Assembly (NCBI GenBank): GCA_031216915.1
Contig: CM062297.1
Span: 365,627,704 to 365,691,703 of the forward strand
DNA: 64,000 bases
Reading direction: 5' to 3'
From: Pictodentalium vernedei
Lineage: Eukaryota; Mollusca; Scaphopoda; Dentaliida; Dentaliidae
Part shown: one piece after another, positions 11,890-23,782 of the stretch
How the letters are laid out: the number at the start of each line of letters is the position of its first letter
How positions within the stretch are numbered: the stretch's first letter is position 1
Program-made: the position numbers and the translations under genes
The notes under the pieces: model-generated
What the model was told of the DNA's origin: nothing
Databases searched by the model: none
The model's input: only the letters and a program-made list of their open reading frames with translations

Positions 11890-12462
11890 AGCTTTACTTG
11901 ACAAAGTCAAGATAAGCTATTGCCATCACGTGTGCAGAAGTCTGTCAGTCTGTGAGCCTGTCAGTCTGCTCACATTTTCATTAGCACAGGGTACACCCTG
12001 TAGTTCTTGTCTGATCATCGCAAAATTTCATATGGAGGTTCGAGGTCATGTCTAGATGAAAACATCCCCTGTTGGTCATGATCAGTCAGCTGTGTTGGCT
12101 GCGAGAGCCTGAAACCCGAAAACCTTTTGCACGGTCCACAGGTTATATTTTATGAAAGGATTTCATTATAACTTGGCACAATGACTTGTTTTGGAATGAT
12201 TTTACTGTAACTTGGAAACTTTTGTTGACATACGTTAACTGTTAGGGCCACATCAACCCAGGTCTTAATTCTTTAGTACAGTCTACACCTCAAATTATTC
12301 TTATTGAAAACATAGCACACAGGGAACAGAAATTAACATTTTTTTTCAATTATCACAATTCTTGTCTTATTTCATAATCCTTTCATAAACATTGATCATT
12401 ATCCTTTTCATCAGACACTACATACAGTCAAGTTAAGCTAAAGTGTCATTGACACTTTCATT
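11890..12462 (+). mobile_element. HINE-like element, subfamily A, copy A1
   Basis: The 5' hairpin is AGCTTTACTTGAC-AAA-GTCAAGATAAGCT. The 3' end has the inverted counterpart GTCAAGTTAAGCT, then the hairpin AGTGTCATTGACACT and TTTCATT. The core has only a few units. Sequence of the surrounding RT relic continues on both sides, so this is an insertion into it. Helitron-derived origin is inferred. Confidence 0.75.
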
Positions 12463-12868
12463 TCACATCTGTTGATCTTCAAGATGCTTATTTCGGCATT
12501 CCAATCTGTGTACATGACCAAAAATATTTGAAATTCTCTTGGAGGGAAATCCCTTTTAAATACACCTGCTTACCATTTGGTTTTAGACCATCCCAATTGT
12601 ACACTAAAATCATGAAAGTAATTGTTTTCATACCTGCATAGTAGAGCAATGCATTGTACCTACTACATAGATGATTCTTTAACTATTAAATATTCAAAGA
12701 AAGGTGTAAGTGACGACACACGCTTTGTCAACAACTTTCATCATCTGCCTTCCATCAGACAAAATCAGCACAATTGTTGCAATGTCAAGAGGCAGTTTGA
12801 CTGCACTGCAAGTCACTATTAGCATGATAGCAAGACTTAATGGGACTCTGTACAGAGCTCTGCTTTTT

Positions 12869-14141
12869 AGCTCATTTTGACAAAGTCAAGCTGAGCTAAT
12901 CCCATCGCTCCTCGTCAGTCGTCCATCCATCCATCCGTCTTCCGTCAACACCATGTTTTGGTCTTCTCCTCCAAAGCCACTAGGCCAATTCAAGTGAAAG
13001 TTTGTGTTAGTGATGGTCCCAAAGGGACATTGCATTTTTGTTCGACTCAACATGCCCAGCCCCATAGGGAGGGGGTGGGGGAAAATGCTCCAAAATATTT
13101 TTAAAATCTTCTCATGAACCAGTGTGTACAATGACTTGATATTTGCTATGGAGCTTCCTTTTGAGATGTAGAATCAAGTTTGTTCAAACGATATTCATGA
13201 AGCAATATTTGTCTTCGTAATCTTCTTTAGAACCAACAGTCAGAATCTTTTAATGTTTGGTATACATCATTGTTATGAGGGTCAAATTCAAGATTGTTCA
13301 AACCAAGTCTCTAGGTTAATATTTGGGCTTCCTACGGAATTTTAACTTTGTTCAATATGGGGGATAATTTTAAAAAATCTTCATCTTCAGATCCACCAGT
13401 CAGAATGCTTTCATATTTGGTATGCAACATCTCTAGGGGGGTCAGATTCAAGTTTGTTCAAATCAGATCCCTAGGTATATATTTGGGCTCGCTATGGTAG
13501 CCCAAATTTTTACTTTGTGTGATATGAGGAAATTTCTTTAAAAATTTTCTTCTTCAGATCCACCAGTCGGAATGCTTTCATATTTGGTATACAGCATCTC
13601 AAGGGGGGTCAGATTCAAGTTTGTTCGAATCAGATCCATAGGTTAATAATTGGGCTCGCTATGGTAGCCCAAAATTTTACTTAGAGCAATATGAAGAAAT
13701 TTCTTAAAAATTTCTCTTCTTCAAATCGAACAGTCAGAATGCCTTCATATTTGGTACACAACATCTTTAGGGAAGTCAGATTCAACTGTGTTCAAATCAA
13801 GAGCCTGGGTTAATATTTGGGCTCCCTATGGGAGCGGGGATTGGCCATGTTGCTGAAGAATTAAAAATTTTGTATTCAGTACCCTCTTGAGGTGTGTAAC
13901 TAAGATTAATCCACATAGGTTGTATCAAGGGGCTTCATAGGGGAGCTCTACATTTTACATTATGATCAACTGCAGAAGAGGCATGATGCCTGGATTATTT
14001 TTGTCACTCCTGCGGGGCTCAAGGATTGACAGTGTATCCTATGGAAATGGATTGCTTAATGTAGACTCATTCTTGGACTCTTGGGTTTATATTGTGTTCT
14101 GTTCAAGATGAGTGCTTCAGGCCCTGTGGGGGCTCTTGTTT
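12869..14141 (+). mobile_element. HINE-like element, subfamily B, copy B1
   Basis: It starts after a T-run with AGCTCATTTTGAC-AAA-GTCAAGCTGAGCT, then a short CCAT-rich tract. The core holds about four diverged units of about 170 bp marked by TTTGGTATACA and TTTGGGCTC. Near the end is CAAGATGAGTGCT, the inverse of the 5' end, followed by the hairpin AGGCCCTGTGGGGGCT and TCTTGTTT. No coding capacity is seen. Confidence 0.8.
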
Positions 14142-14264
14142 AGTAGTACATATAGGCCTTTTGTACTACAGATCACTAGAGAGATATACATGTAAAACCA
14201 AAGGTTTGAAAAAATACAAGTTGTACTCCCATGTTATTTAGTTATCAGGTAACAGAAAGAATGA

Positions 14265-14664
14265 GGGGTGCGGTGGCATTGCAGTAACCGGTTCTCGTCA
14301 CATCACCGAAGTTAAGCAGCATCAAGCCTGGTTAGTCCTTGGTTGGGTGACCATTCTGAGCGATCGATTTGGAATCCCCTGTTGTGTCCTTGGGCAAGGC
14401 ACTTCACCCCGATTGTCCACATGGGGGCATGATGATGCTGTATACTAAGGCGTACTGCACATCGATGGGGTGCATGTCTTCAACCAGTCTAACCCTGCCT
14501 CTGATGCAGTGTGGAGTTACAATGTTGAGGAGCTGGCAGCTGCTCGTCGTTGCTCAGTGGTTCTCTCCAGGTACTGCGGCTTCCTCCACCCATAAAACTG
14601 TCACCGACACGATATGACCTTGGCTGTTAATGTGTCATTAAACTCTAATAAATAAACATAAATT
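14265..14664 (+). mobile_element. 5S-rRNA-headed SINE, full length
   Basis: The first 90 bp resemble 5S rRNA: an A-box-like AAGTTAAGCAGC (14309-14320), CCTGGTTAGT matching the intermediate element (14327-14336) and TTGGTTGGGTGACC matching the C box. The body has TTGTGTCCTTGGGCAAGGCA and the tail ends in AAATAAACATAAA. Perfect 15-bp target duplications TAACAGAAAGAATGA lie at 14250-14264 and 14665-14679. The internal 5S promoter would drive RNA polymerase III transcription. The body is shared with the tRNA-headed SINE at 63608-63984. Confidence 0.92.
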
Positions 14665-15560
14665 TAACAGAAAGAATGAAATTTTATGGTGGATTGGTAA
14701 TGCTCATTTACTGAATTCATGACTACTTCAGATTTCTTCGCCTGATCACACTCTTGTGATCAGGTGTTATCTAAAATGACACCCCACCCAGTAGAGGAAA
14801 TTTCTCCTCTACTAGATGGGTTGGATAACCAATGGGCTAATGGTCAGTGGAATCTAACTCAGTGAAAGCTACACATCAGTGTTCTTGAACTATTAGCAAT
14901 CCACCAATCATTGCTTGCTTACCTTGGCCAGTAACTTAAGCAATTGCCATATTTGTGTTAGGACTGATGACACCACTGCATTGTCTTATATCTCTAAAGT
15001 AGATGAGTGAAGACATGATATCTTCAGTGTCTCTTAAAATATCTGACTTTGGTGTTCATCTTGGAACATCCATATTTCAGCAGTTCCTGTCCCAGTGAAG
15101 CACCATTTACTTCCTGACTCTTTATCAAGGGAACTGCATAGTTCATCTGAGTGGAAATTACACAGAAACATTTTCTGTACCTCGTGACATCTTCTTTGAA
15201 CCAACAAGAGACTTGTTCGCTTATTGCCAATTACCCATGTATTATTGTTGGTATCCTGATCGCAGTGTATTTGCAACTGATGCCTTTTTCATTTCTTAGA
15301 CAGATCATTTATCCTTTTCCTCCTTTCAGTCTTATTGCCAAAGTTCTTGCAAAGACAGGGGAAGACATGGTCAGTCAGGCAGTAATTATTATTCCCTGGT
15401 GGACAACACAATTTTTTGAAAACTCAATTTACTGGCTAGTTACATCCATTGCAGATCACTTGTACTATATTAGGAAACACTTTAAGGCAGAATGTATTTT
15501 GAAAGAAGCTTTGAAAACAATCCTTTTCTCTTGGAGGCAGTCCACTAACCAAAAAAGCGT

Positions 15561-15931
15561 GTATGCCTAGCAAAAGTGGTGTTTGTGGTGTCATACACAG
15601 AAAGTTAGTTATGATCAACCCACTGAATTTCAGGTTCTGAATTATGTTTCTACTTTGGGAAAAACAAATCCTACAGTATTGTGAATACACACAAATTTAG
15701 GCATATTTAACCAAATTTCTCCTCTGTAAATTGAATGAACCTTTTGATCAATGATTTCATTAGATAAATTTGGATGACTTCTTCATCAAATCTAGTCATG
15801 GCCACATTAAAGCAGCCGTAACAATATTTGATGAAAAATAAACTATTCAAAAAAAAAAAACTCAAAATGGGCTTTTTGTGATGAGGGATGTTCCCACATA
15901 ATGGGATAATGAGATAGAGAATGAAATCAAT
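15561..15931. other. Unassigned intron segment
   Basis: This lies between the retroelement relic and the Tc1/mariner copy. It may hold further relic sequence but nothing specific is recognised. Confidence 0.4.
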
Positions 15932-17141
15932 CAAAAGTTTTAATGGATGAATGAAGCACAAATGGAGATGTTTCAGTCGTTAACGTCACGAGTCGACGTC
16001 ATCCAAACTCAATATCTTGTGTGACCACCATATGAGTCCAAAACTGCCTGGCACCTTTTGTTCATTGAAGCAATCAGTTTCTGGAAGGAAGCTTGAGGTA
16101 TTGTGGCCCATTCTTCCTGCAATGCTTGTGCCAACTGCGGTAACGTCTGAGGTTACAGTTGACGTCGCACTAATCAATCCAGTTGATCCCATAGATGTTC
16201 AATCAGGTTCAAATCTGGCAATTTGGAGAACCAGGACAGGACTTTGATGTTGTTATACTGTAGATAAGCTGTCATGAGCCTTGCTGTCTGTAGTCATCAT
16301 GCTGGAAAATGGCGTTGGCATTCTTCATAATGGGGAGCACTTGTGGCTGCAAAATTTCATCTCTGTACCTCTGCGCTGTCAAGTTGCCACCAACATGGAC
16401 AAGGTCTGTTCTACTAGTATGTGAGATGGCTGCCCACATCATAACACTACCACCATCAAATCTGTCCACCTCCCGAACACAGCTACACGCAAAACGTTCT
16501 CCACGACATCTGTACACATGGCATCGTCCATCAACTCGGCAAAGAAGGAAACGTGACTCATCACTAAATCATACCATTCTCCATCTCTGATGAGGCCATG
16601 CCCTGTACGTCTGACACCATTGAAGTCGCTGTCGATGATGCTGCGCAGTCAAAATGACAACACAGTCTGACCGTCTAGCATGCAGACCTGCCTCGCTTAG
16701 ACAGTTGCGAACGGTCTGATTGGAAATCATCCGCCAACCTGGTAGTGTCGATGCTGTAGAGGTCACAGTGGTTTTCTCTCCTGCAAATGACGTAAGTGGA
16801 TATATCAATTCTGAGCTGGGGTGGTCACGCGGGATCTCCTGGATCTTGGAAAGTCCTGCATTGTCCCTTGGATTTGGTAGCGGTTCCACAGGTGTTTGAT
16901 GGTGCTCGGTGAGACATTGAACACTCTTGCTACATTCGAAGCTGATTCATCTGTTTCCAAGTGGCCAATGGCATTATTTCTCTGAGGTTCGGTCAAACGT
17001 GGCATTTTGCATGAGCAGTATCCCTTTAACTCTGAGCGAATTCCAACCGATTTCCTTGTCCATTTATACCCCCACATGCTCAGCTCGCATGCTCGGAGCA
17101 TGCAACTTCATGATCAGGTATTCACTCAGTGAAAACTTTGT
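15932..17141 (-). mobile_element. Tc1/mariner DNA transposon copy, inactive
   Basis: The transposase region lies inside weak terminal inverted repeats: AAAAGTTTTAATGGATGAAT near 15933-15955 resembles the inverse of ATTCACTCAGTGAAAACTTT near 17118-17140. A TA target duplication is expected for the superfamily but could not be fixed with certainty. The transposase is heavily decayed, so this is an old copy. Confidence 0.85.
16009..17005 (-). pseudogene. Tc1-type DDE transposase pseudogene
   Basis: It starts at MPRLTEPQRN (ATG at 17003-17005), with a helix-turn-helix region NVARVFNVSPSTIKHLWNRY. The DDE core is visible in pieces: FSDESRFL with the first Asp, GGSVMMWAAISH, IFQHDD with the second Asp, and PDLNLIEHLWDQLD with the Glu of a DD34E layout. 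The last residues GGHTRY before TGA at 16009-16011 match the usual end of this subgroup. Full length would be about 330 residues, normal for Tc1. At least three frame changes and several in-frame stops are present, including one just before the first Asp motif (WRMV-stop-FSDES). Confidence 0.88.
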
Positions 17142-17659
17142 TTTGTTAATTTCCAGTATTTTTAGGGTCACGGTGGCCGAAATTATGCCCCATTGTCCAA
17201 AATGTTACATAATGTTTAGTCCACCATGATATGTCGTTAACCATATCTACAGCCACACTTCATCACTATATTCTCCAAAATTTGCCATGTTATCGTGACT
17301 AGACCTCTATTGCGTTTCTTTTTTTTAAGAGTATATTTTGAAAATATTCAGCGTGTTAAGAGTTAAATTACTTGAAAATCTTATATTCTGTGGACTTTCT
17401 ATCTCATGATATTTTACTCCAAATTGGCATATCTCATGGTACTCGTCTCACCCAGCCAAAATAAATATTTATCTCGTTAGATCTCAATTTCATGCAAAAC
17501 ACTGCGAATTGCATTCGATTCGTAACTTCCACTTTACAAAAAATATCCTGGCTGGGACATATTTCATGTCACGTCTATCTTCTCAAACATACCAATGAAA
17601 GGCTTTATGTGGTACCCACTTCGAGCAGAATTGGACAAAAGACATATGACAATCTGATG
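17142..17659. other. Unassigned intron segment
   Basis: No gene or repeat family recognised. Confidence 0.45.
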
Positions 17660-18048
17660 AGGCCTAAAAAAAGTTAAAAATCTGTTTCTCAGGACCTCCT
17701 GCATGGTCATTTTGACTGCCACATGCTCTCTTTTTATAACCAAAACAAACTGAAAAAAATGAAAATGAAATGGTTTTTGTCTGATATTTTACCCAAGTTA
17801 ATAAAATTGCTAAATTTGTCCTTTGAGTGCAGTAAGGCTTATTCAAGTCTTATTGCACTCAAGGAGACGAAATACACCACCACTCATGCTATTCTGTAGA
17901 TTATGAGGCTTAAAACATAAAACAAACCAAGAAGATGAACTTTTGAGGCAAAGAAATATATACAAAAATAAAATAAAAAAACATTATTGCCTGCTTCCAA
18001 TTTTATAAAAAATGGCCTGAGAAACAGAAGATGTACTTTGTGGGTCCT
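17660..18048. mobile_element. AGGCCT-type MITE, copy c
   Basis: It has the left end AGGCCTAAAAAAAGTTAAAA with CTGTTTCTCAGG and the right end GGCCTGAGAAACAG followed by TGGGTCCT. The central hairpin is TTTGAGTGCAGTAAGGC paired with CTTATTGCACTCAAGG. About 390 bp long, it is the simplest complete copy of the family here. Confidence 0.88.
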
Positions 18049-20121
18049 AAATTATTTATTTCTTTTAAAACTAAAAATCAATATCTACATTTGCTAGATG
18101 GATTTATGATTGTATACATAGAGCAGGCAGTAACAGTTCATTTATGGCACATTTTGTGAGAGGACCTACAACTTCAGCAGTTGCTCGGAAAGGTATTCCA
18201 TTAAGTCAGGTTTTAAAGGCTGCAGACTAGTAATCTGCAAAAACTTTTCAGGAATCTTGAGCACACAGGCAAACACAGACAAACAATCCTCACACACCCT
18301 GTTGGCATAATTTGCAGTGTTTCTGCTAGGGGAAAATGAATGAGGCCGTATAATGGGGCAACCAAGAGTCGTTGCTACCACGGGCCAACCATGGTTGGGC
18401 CTGTGGTTGGAAACTTTTAAATCTGGGGCAAAACTCCCATTTCGTTGCATCTGAGGGGTATTTTGAGGTTTTTCACAGCGATATTTGTGTAGGTTTTCAC
18501 ATTCCGACAACCAGTAATTGCATAAGAATAAGGACCAATGAGGAGAAATCATTCATTTAGTGATTTATGCAATAAGTTTCAGTGCTGTTGATTTGAGGAG
18601 CGCTATCGTGCTCATGCTCAAGATGAGTGCTTCAGGCCTCCAAATTGGAAATAAGAAGCACTTTTTTTCATGCTTCTGGAATTTTCAAGAAAATAGATTC
18701 AAGATTCCATTACACAAATTAAAACACACAAATGAGGTTTGAACAGTATACCTGCAAACTGTTGTGTCATTTTACTTAACACTGACAGCAGAAGAACATC
18801 CACAGAAGTTCATGCTTTTTCAACATGTGCTTGTTTTGGGTAAATGTTGGGAGTAATAAGATTGGTTAGAAAACAAAACGTCACCTAATGATATTTGCTA
18901 CTGAATAATGTTCTACAACTCACATTACGTAGTGCACATACTGACCAAACAAATCGCACCATTTTGTGACGTGATGCATTTAACATTCAATGAGGTTATT
19001 GTTTACAGTTTGTCTAGCTTTTCGTTGGGGGTTGATTAAGTTATGCAGGACTCATGGAAATCATCGCATCATCAGAGTACACTTCTTCAGTCATTTTTCT
19101 ATGTCATTTGTGTACGGAAATCTTCAAAAGAAGTCTAGAAATGACACATCAACAATCTGTGAATCAATTATTTCTCAGGGATTGGGCAGGTCAGGTTGAA
19201 TTTTAACATCTTGATTGATGTTTGGAAGGCACCTTGGTGTGGAAATGTGGCCGGTATAGCAGAAACTCTGAATTTGATACCATCCATCTACATGTTGATT
19301 GAAGATCAGCCTGGATTCAGTGCAGGATTCCCAAAATAATATAGACTTTTCTTTGTTAATGCCTTTGTAGAAATACATCAATAAAGGAATGTATTTATCT
19401 GTACCATTACATGGTTATTATTACTCCCTCAGGTGTTCTTTTTTCACCTGGATTACTTCTCTGAACCCTACGGCATATGACATACATGCTACATTGGTCA
19501 TACACCTTACCAGTATACAGGTCCCTGTACTAATATTTAATGATAAAAGATTTGAAATCATGCCAGTGTTACATCCGAGAAGCTGGAAGGCTTTATGGAA
19601 AAGAATCCCCCCATCCAAGCCATCCGTAGGATGTGATAGATGAGATGATTCTTTGAATACAAGCCTGTTGGATTAAGAATGTAACAACCCCCAACCTCAT
19701 GAGATCAAAAATACATTTTCTCTCTTATGGTCCCCACCTCATTTATGGTACAGGTAGAGGTTTTTATCAGTAAATGTGAATATTCTTTGAAGAGACAATG
19801 ATTTTCCACCTGAGCTGAGTATTTATAGTGTTTGTGTATGACTTTCAAACTCTAGTGCTTTGAATTGAGCTGGAAAGATAGTCTGTGCAAAATAACATGC
19901 CAGTGTTACATCCAGGAAGTCGGAAGAGGGGGGAGAATTTTTTTTTCAATATGTCGTCTTGTACCAAGCACCTGTAATTACAAAACATGATTTGGGGGAA
20001 ACAATAGGGTTTCCATGCTTGTGATAGATTATCGACACTTTCTTTGTAATTTAACTTAAATTATTTGTACATCCCCCAAATTATCCTCTGTGAATTTTTT
20101 TTTTCTGAAAATCAGTAGTTT
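18049..20121. other. Intron segment, unassigned, with one unexplained open frame
   Basis: No known repeat is clear. On the - strand 18552-18166 is open for 128 codons with no stop, unusual for sequence this A+T-rich, but no domain, signal peptide or paired splice sites are recognised. It may be a relic of an unidentified element. A fragment GAGTGCTTCAGGCCT near 18625 resembles the 3' end of a subfamily B element. Confidence 0.35.
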
Positions 20122-20371
20122 TTAACCCTTTACCCAATAAATCAGCTATATCTGCCCACATAATATGCAAATTCAGTAGCTGAAAAGAATACTATTTTTC
20201 AAAAAAATTCAACAAAACCATATCGTGTGACCCCTCTTTGGAATGAGCTCATCGAGCTTGATCCAATGAGAACTCACATGATATAGTTTTGTTGAAATTT
20301 TTTGAAAAATTTTTAAAAATGATATTTAAAATAATAAATTTGGATATCGTCTGCATTGGGTAAAGGGTTAA
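20122..20371. mobile_element. ACCCTTTAC-type MITE
   Basis: It starts TTAACCCTTTACCCAATAAA and ends TGGGTAAAGGGTTAA. It is very similar over its length to the copy at 9075-9307, including ATATGCAAATTCAG and GAAATTTTTTGAAAAATTT. Confidence 0.88.
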
Positions 20372-20577
20372 TGCCTATTCATGTATTACTTGGAGCTCAG
20401 TAATCAAGATTTGTCTTTTGTTTAACCCTCGAAGACCTAAATTCCAACTTTGATCACTTTTTACTGCAACAAAACATGCAGTCTTTATGGGTGCACGGTG
20501 GCCCAGTAGGTAGAGGTGCAGGCTGCAAGTTCGAATTCCACCTGCGCAGACCTTTAGATCAGTCTAATTTGGGCACA

Positions 20578-20899
20578 ATGGCAATATGGATGTGGCTTGC
20601 ATGGTTTGAGAAAAAGCACCGGTATTTTTTTCTTCCCGGCGACTGTTTTAGGTTTTAGGTCCCCATCTTAAAATGATAGTTTACAACCCCTTGTTATAGG
20701 TCTTCAGCATTATCACTGGTTCCCACCACCCTTTGACGTAAGTTTACTCAACTAACTTGGGAAGTCTTCTTAGTTTCACAGTGTCGAGTCAAAGGCCTAT
20801 TTGAATGTAAGCTAAATTACACATGGCTTTTACTGAGAAATGCCACAAACATGAATATAATAGATCTCAAGCTATAAGTACATGATCATATAGAATTTG
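20578..20899. other. Left part of the DNA inserted into the SINE
   Basis: No family recognised. With the segment 22929-23084 it forms the flanks of the subfamily B element, all apparently inserted together or in layers inside the SINE. Confidence 0.4.
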
Positions 20900-20967
20900 C
20901 CACAGAAAAGCAATCAGTGTTGACAGTGTCGTATACGACACTGTCGATGCCGATTGCTTTTCTGTGG
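20900..20967. repeat. Palindrome, 68 bp
   Basis: CCACAGAAAAGCAATC pairs with GATTGCTTTTCTGTGG, and GACAGTGTCGTATACGACAC forms the perfect centre. It ends five T residues before the start of the subfamily B element. Confidence 0.9.
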
Positions 20968-20972
20968 TTTTT

Positions 20973-22928
20973 AGCTCATCTTGACAAAGTCAAGCTGAGC
21001 TGATCTCATCGCTTCCCGTCCGTCGTCTGTCAACACCATGTTTTGGTCTTCTCCTCCAAAGCCACTGGGCCAATTCAAGTGAAAGTTTGTGTGAGTGATG
21101 GTCCCAAAGGGGCATTTCATTTTTGTTCAACTCAGCATGCCCAGCCCCATAGGGAGGGAGTGGGGGAAAATGCTCCAAAATATTTTTAAAATCTTCTTCT
21201 CAAGAACCAGTGTGTACAATGACTTGATATTTGCTATGGAGCTTCCATATGAGGTGTAGAATCAAGTTTGTTCAAACGAAGTTCGTGAAGTAATATTTGG
21301 CTTTGTAATAGGAGGGGTAAGATTTTTGGCCTCGCCCAAAATTTCTATTTTCTGAACCGATGGTCTGGTATGAACCAAATTTGGTTTGTGGTAGTATTGG
21401 ATCATAAGTACTTGACCCATGCAAAAAAAAAAATTCCCGCATCCCCATGGGAACCCTGGGAGCTAAAAATAGAAATATTTTCAAACGCCCATATTTCCCA
21501 AACCCCACGGAACAGAGAGTTTTATATGGTATGAAGTATCCTTATGACCAGTAGAATTGAGTGGTAAAAAAAAATTGCCATCAGTTATGTTAGGGTGTTC
21601 TGTAATGGGCATCGAAAAAATGCTGAGTCAGCATATTTGCAAAAATTTTAAAAAATCTTTTCTCCAGAACCAATCATCAGAATCTTTTGATATTTGGTAT
21701 ACAGCATTCATAGGGGGAGGGGGGGGGGGGGGGGGTCAGATAAAAGTTTGTTGAAATAAAGCTCATTGGTTCATATTTGGGCTCTCTACAGGAGCCCGAA
21801 GTTTTAACATAGGGTAATATGGGGAATATTCTTTAAAAATCTTCTTCTTCAGAACCACCAGTCAGAATCTTTTAATATTTGGTATACTTCATTGTTATGA
21901 GTGTCAGATTCTAGATTGTTCAAACCCAGTCCCTAGAGTAATATTTGGGCTTCCCATGGAAGCCCAAATTTTATCTTTGTTCAATATGGAGGGTAATTTT
22001 AAAAAATCTTCTTCTTCAGATCCATCAGTCAGAATGCTTTGATATTTGGTATGCAACATCTCTATGGGGGTCAGATTCAAGTTTGTTCAAATCAGATCCC
22101 TAGGTGTATATTTGGGCTCACTGTGGTAGTCCAAATTTTTACTTAGTGCAATATGAGAAAATTTCTTTAAAAATCTTCTTCTTCAGATCCACCAGTCGGA
22201 ATGCTTTATATTTGGTATACAACATCTCTAGGGGGGTCAGATTCCAGGTTGTTCAATTCGAGTGCCTAGGTAAATATTTGGGCTCCATATGGGAACATGA
22301 AATTTAACTTAGTACAATATGAGGGAATTTCTTCAAAAATCTTCTTCTTCAGATTCACTTGTCAGAATGCTTTCACATTTGGTATACAACATCTCTAGGG
22401 GGATCAGATTCAAGTTTGTTCAAATCGGATCCATAGGTCAATATTTGGGCTCGCTATGGTAGCCCAAATTTGAACTTAGTGCAATTCGAAGAAATTTCTT
22501 TACAGTTTCTCTTCTTCAGATCCAACGGTCAGAATGCTTTCATATTCGGTACACAGCATCTCTAGGGAAGTCAGATTTAACTGTGTTCAAATCAAGAGCC
22601 TGGGTTAATATTTGGGCTCTCTATGGGAGCCGGAATTGGCCATTTTGCTGAAGAATTAAAAATTTTGTATTCAGTACCCTCTAGAGGTACTAAGATTAAT
22701 CCACATAGGTTGTATCAAGGGGCTTCATAGGGGAGCTCTACATTTTACTTATGATCAACTGAAGAAAAGGCATGATGCCTAGATTATTTTTGTCACTCTT
22801 GAGGGACTCAAGTATTGACAGTGTAGCCTATGGAGATGGCTTGCTTAATGTAGACTCATTCTTGGACTCTGTTTAAATTGTGTTCTGTACAATATGAGCG
22901 CTTCAGGCCCCGTGGGGGCCTCTTGTTT
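20973..22928 (+). mobile_element. HINE-like element, subfamily B, copy B2
   Basis: The 5' hairpin is AGCTCATCTTGAC-AAA-GTCAAGCTGAGCT, with a CCGTC-type tract after it. The core holds about six to seven units of about 165 bp marked by TTTGGTATACA, CTAGGGGGGTCAGATTC and TATTTGGGCTC, with a G-run at about 21717-21735. It ends with the hairpin AGGCCCCGTGGGGGCCT and CTTGTTT. It is longer than B1 and shares its first 150 bp closely. Confidence 0.85.
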
Positions 22929-23084
22929 AAAAAAAATATTTATCTCTTGCATTGTTTGATTTGAAGGTAAGCTCTAAGCTATATTACAAGAGATAAGGAA
23001 ACCTGGCCAAACTATATATTGCTGCAACACTGCAAAACTTTGGAAAAAGTTTCAAACTCTGCATAATTTGGGTGCAATTATCTT
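22929..23084. other. Right part of the DNA inserted into the SINE
   Basis: No family recognised. It ends at the 11-bp repeat described for the split SINE. Confidence 0.4.
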
Positions 23085-23341
23085 ATTTGGGCACAGCGCT
23101 TACCATTGTTAGTTGGGAAGAATTTAAAGGACAGCACCTGCGGCATCTGCGTTGTGTCCTTGGGCAAGACACATCACCCCATTGCCCATGTGGGGGCACG
23201 GTGGCATTGTGTACTAAGGCATACTGCTTGTCGATGGTGCACTTGTCTTCAACCATTGCTAACCCAGCTTGTGCGGAGTTGGTATGTAGGGGAACTGACA
23301 GTTGCTTGGTGGTTCTTTCCCCACCCATAAAACTCTTGTGG

Positions 23342-23457
23342 TCATGATTAGCCATTGTGCAGAAATATATGACTTTTAACACCAAGAAATAAATAAATGT
23401 CATGATTAGCCATTGTGCAGAAATATATGACTTTTAACACCAAGAAATAAATAAATG
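23342..23457. repeat. 58-bp tandem duplication of the SINE tail
   Basis: Two adjacent, essentially identical 58-bp units start TCATGATTAGCCATTGTGCA and end in AATAAATAAATG. The duplicated unit is the SINE tail. Confidence 0.95.
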
Positions 23458-23530
23458 CAGTCTTTATGTAAACAGGGTTGACATAGGTTATGGAACTTTT
23501 TAATTTGTATAAAAAAACATTATTTATGAT

Positions 23531-23782
23531 CAACCTACCTCAATTGTTTACTACAGGCTTGCACTACAGTGGAAGAACCTAACTTGGATAAAATACTCTC
23601 TATTTTAATCTTTCCCAAGATTTGGGAAAGAAAAGTGGTGTAAAAACACCACGAATAAATAAGCCAAAACTGGGTCGAGCGCCATCGGCACACTCCCAGT
23701 ATGGGACGCTCTTCCATAGTACAAATCCACGACTACCGTAAAACAGTGCGCAGTGCGTCAATTCGTCATTCTTTTGATTATC
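23531..23782 (+). repeat. DIRS-A left inverted terminal repeat
   Basis: It starts ATCAACCTACCTCAATTG and is the inverse of the right terminal repeat, sharing the block CAAGATTTGGGAAAG. Similarity ends near TCTTTTGATT. Confidence 0.88.

Larger units (their letters stand above)
11790..15560 (+). mobile_element. DIRS-like retroelement relic, split by three insertions
   Basis: Fragments of reverse transcriptase and RNase H lie in order on the + strand: KPVI near 11800, VDLQDAYF and LPFGF at about 12467-12600, YIDDS near 12665, an RNase H-like stretch near 14960-15130, and YAFPPFSLI-like sequence near 15310. The pattern matches DIRS-group RT-RNase H but is clearly different from DIRS-A and DIRS-B. 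No terminal repeats were found. It is an old fossil with many breaks, interrupted by two tandem-core elements and a 5S-headed SINE. Confidence 0.6.
20490..23454 (+). mobile_element. tRNA-headed SINE split by a 2.5-kb insertion
   Basis: The tRNA-like head with box A (CAGTAGGTAGAGGTGCAGG) and box B (GTTCGAATTCC) is at 20490-20566. The body with TTGTGTCCTTGGGCAAGACA and the tail are at about 23096-23454. Perfect 14-bp duplications ATGCAGTCTTTATG at 20476-20489 and 23455-23468 flank the pair, showing they are one insertion. The interrupting DNA is flanked by an 11-bp repeat ATTTGGGCACA at 20567-20577 and 23085-23095. Confidence 0.75.

Noticed and set aside
14265-14360. Possible 5S rRNA gene
   Set aside because: Only the promoter-bearing part resembles 5S rRNA, with many differences, and it is the head of a SINE.
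18560-18640. Solo 3' end of a subfamily B element
   Set aside because: Only about 25 bases match and the hairpin is incomplete; too little to call.
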